Source: Vibrio sp. VB16 (GTDB lineage: Bacteria > Pseudomonadota > Gammaproteobacteria > Enterobacterales > Vibrionaceae). From it: a DNA stretch of 64,000 bases. Position numbers and translations under genes: made by a program. The number at the start of each line of letters is the position of its first letter. The stretch's first letter is position 1. The DNA lies in assembly GCF_015594925.2 (NCBI RefSeq), contig NZ_CP087591.1, forward strand, positions 1,488,001 to 1,552,000, in the 5' to 3' direction. Below the pieces are notes generated by a model. The model was given only the letters and a program-made list of their open reading frames with translations. It did not search any database and had not been told where the DNA came from. Positions 63,906 through 64,000 of the stretch are shown here, piece by piece.

Positions 63906-64000
63906 GTGAATGGATTACAAAAAGCATTACTTTCGAGCATAACTTTAACGCTTGTTGCTTGTAGCTCTTCCCCGACTGGGCGCCATCAAATAATCATGTT
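63906..64000 (+). CDS. Start of an M48-metalloprotease-like lipoprotein, cut by window end
   Basis: Only 31 residues: GTG start at 63906, signal with lipobox TLTLVACSSS, then PTGRHQIIM. The C-S-S-S-P-T-G-R-x-Q motif is characteristic of the lipid-anchored M48 peptidases (LoiP/YcaL-like). The catalytic part is beyond the window, so this is inferred from the N terminus only. Confidence 0.6.
   Translation, partial: MNGLQKALLSSITLTLVACSSSPTGRHQIIM

Overview
The window looks like a piece of a Vibrio (Vibrionaceae) genome, most likely the second chromosome. The evidence is the gene order and product set. A block of pntA-pntB, then vxrA-vxrB-vxrC-vxrD-vxrE, matches from memory the V. cholerae VCA0563-VCA0569 region. 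A SUI1/YciH gene, a Ddl ligase, FabV, TesA-YbbA-YbbP, a MenI-type thioesterase and several Vibrio-typical hypothetical families are also present. Base composition is moderate to AT-rich. No rRNA, tRNA or CRISPR array was seen.

Layout. 1-11.4 kb: the 3' part of an aromatic aminotransferase, a retropepsin-like lipoprotein, a DUF2238-type membrane protein, an ABC-class ATPase, an EAL phosphodiesterase, fabV, and tesA divergent from the ybbA-ybbP ABC transporter. 11.4-16.1 kb: a gap with a small cluster of DnaA-box-like sites, an FAD oxidoreductase, the 5-oxoprolinase operon pxpA-pxpB-pxpC, and a 24-residue membrane micro-protein. 16.1-22.6 kb: a Pat-type acyl-CoA synthetase/GNAT, a SPOR lipoprotein with a tiny leader ORF, ddl, a lone tyrosine recombinase, a small hypothetical gene and yciH. 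22.7-25.2 kb: a VOC gene and then an AT-rich scar holding a stop-interrupted glycosyltransferase-9 remnant, a small phage-like protein and a frameshifted transposase tail.

25.2-43.1 kb is the most unusual part. Two type I secretion ABC proteins and a HlyD adaptor form an operon. It converges on a 9.4-kb gene for a 3136-residue VCBS/Ig-repeat surface protein, and an HD-GYP c-di-GMP phosphodiesterase sensor diverges from that gene's start. Both ABC proteins have damaged ATPase motifs: the first has lost essentially all of them, and the second keeps Walker A but lacks the catalytic glutamate. The surface protein has no visible RTX nonapeptides and ends in a His/Asp-rich tail. I infer a c-di-GMP-linked adhesin export module of non-canonical type.

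43.1-64 kb: two diguanylate cyclases flanking an exported amidohydrolase; the vxr cell-envelope operon, ending in a 47-residue UPF0181 gene; pntAB; HlyU-family and ComFB-family genes; a third diguanylate cyclase; a predicted outer-membrane barrel; a DUF1499-like gene; a cold-shock gene with a long leader; a small ribbon-helix-helix gene; an SgrR-family regulator; a small hypothetical; menI; and the start of an M48-protease-like lipoprotein. The density of c-di-GMP genes (one EAL, one HD-GYP, three GGDEF, one ComFB) around a giant adhesin and the Vxr system suggests that surface attachment and envelope state are the shared theme.
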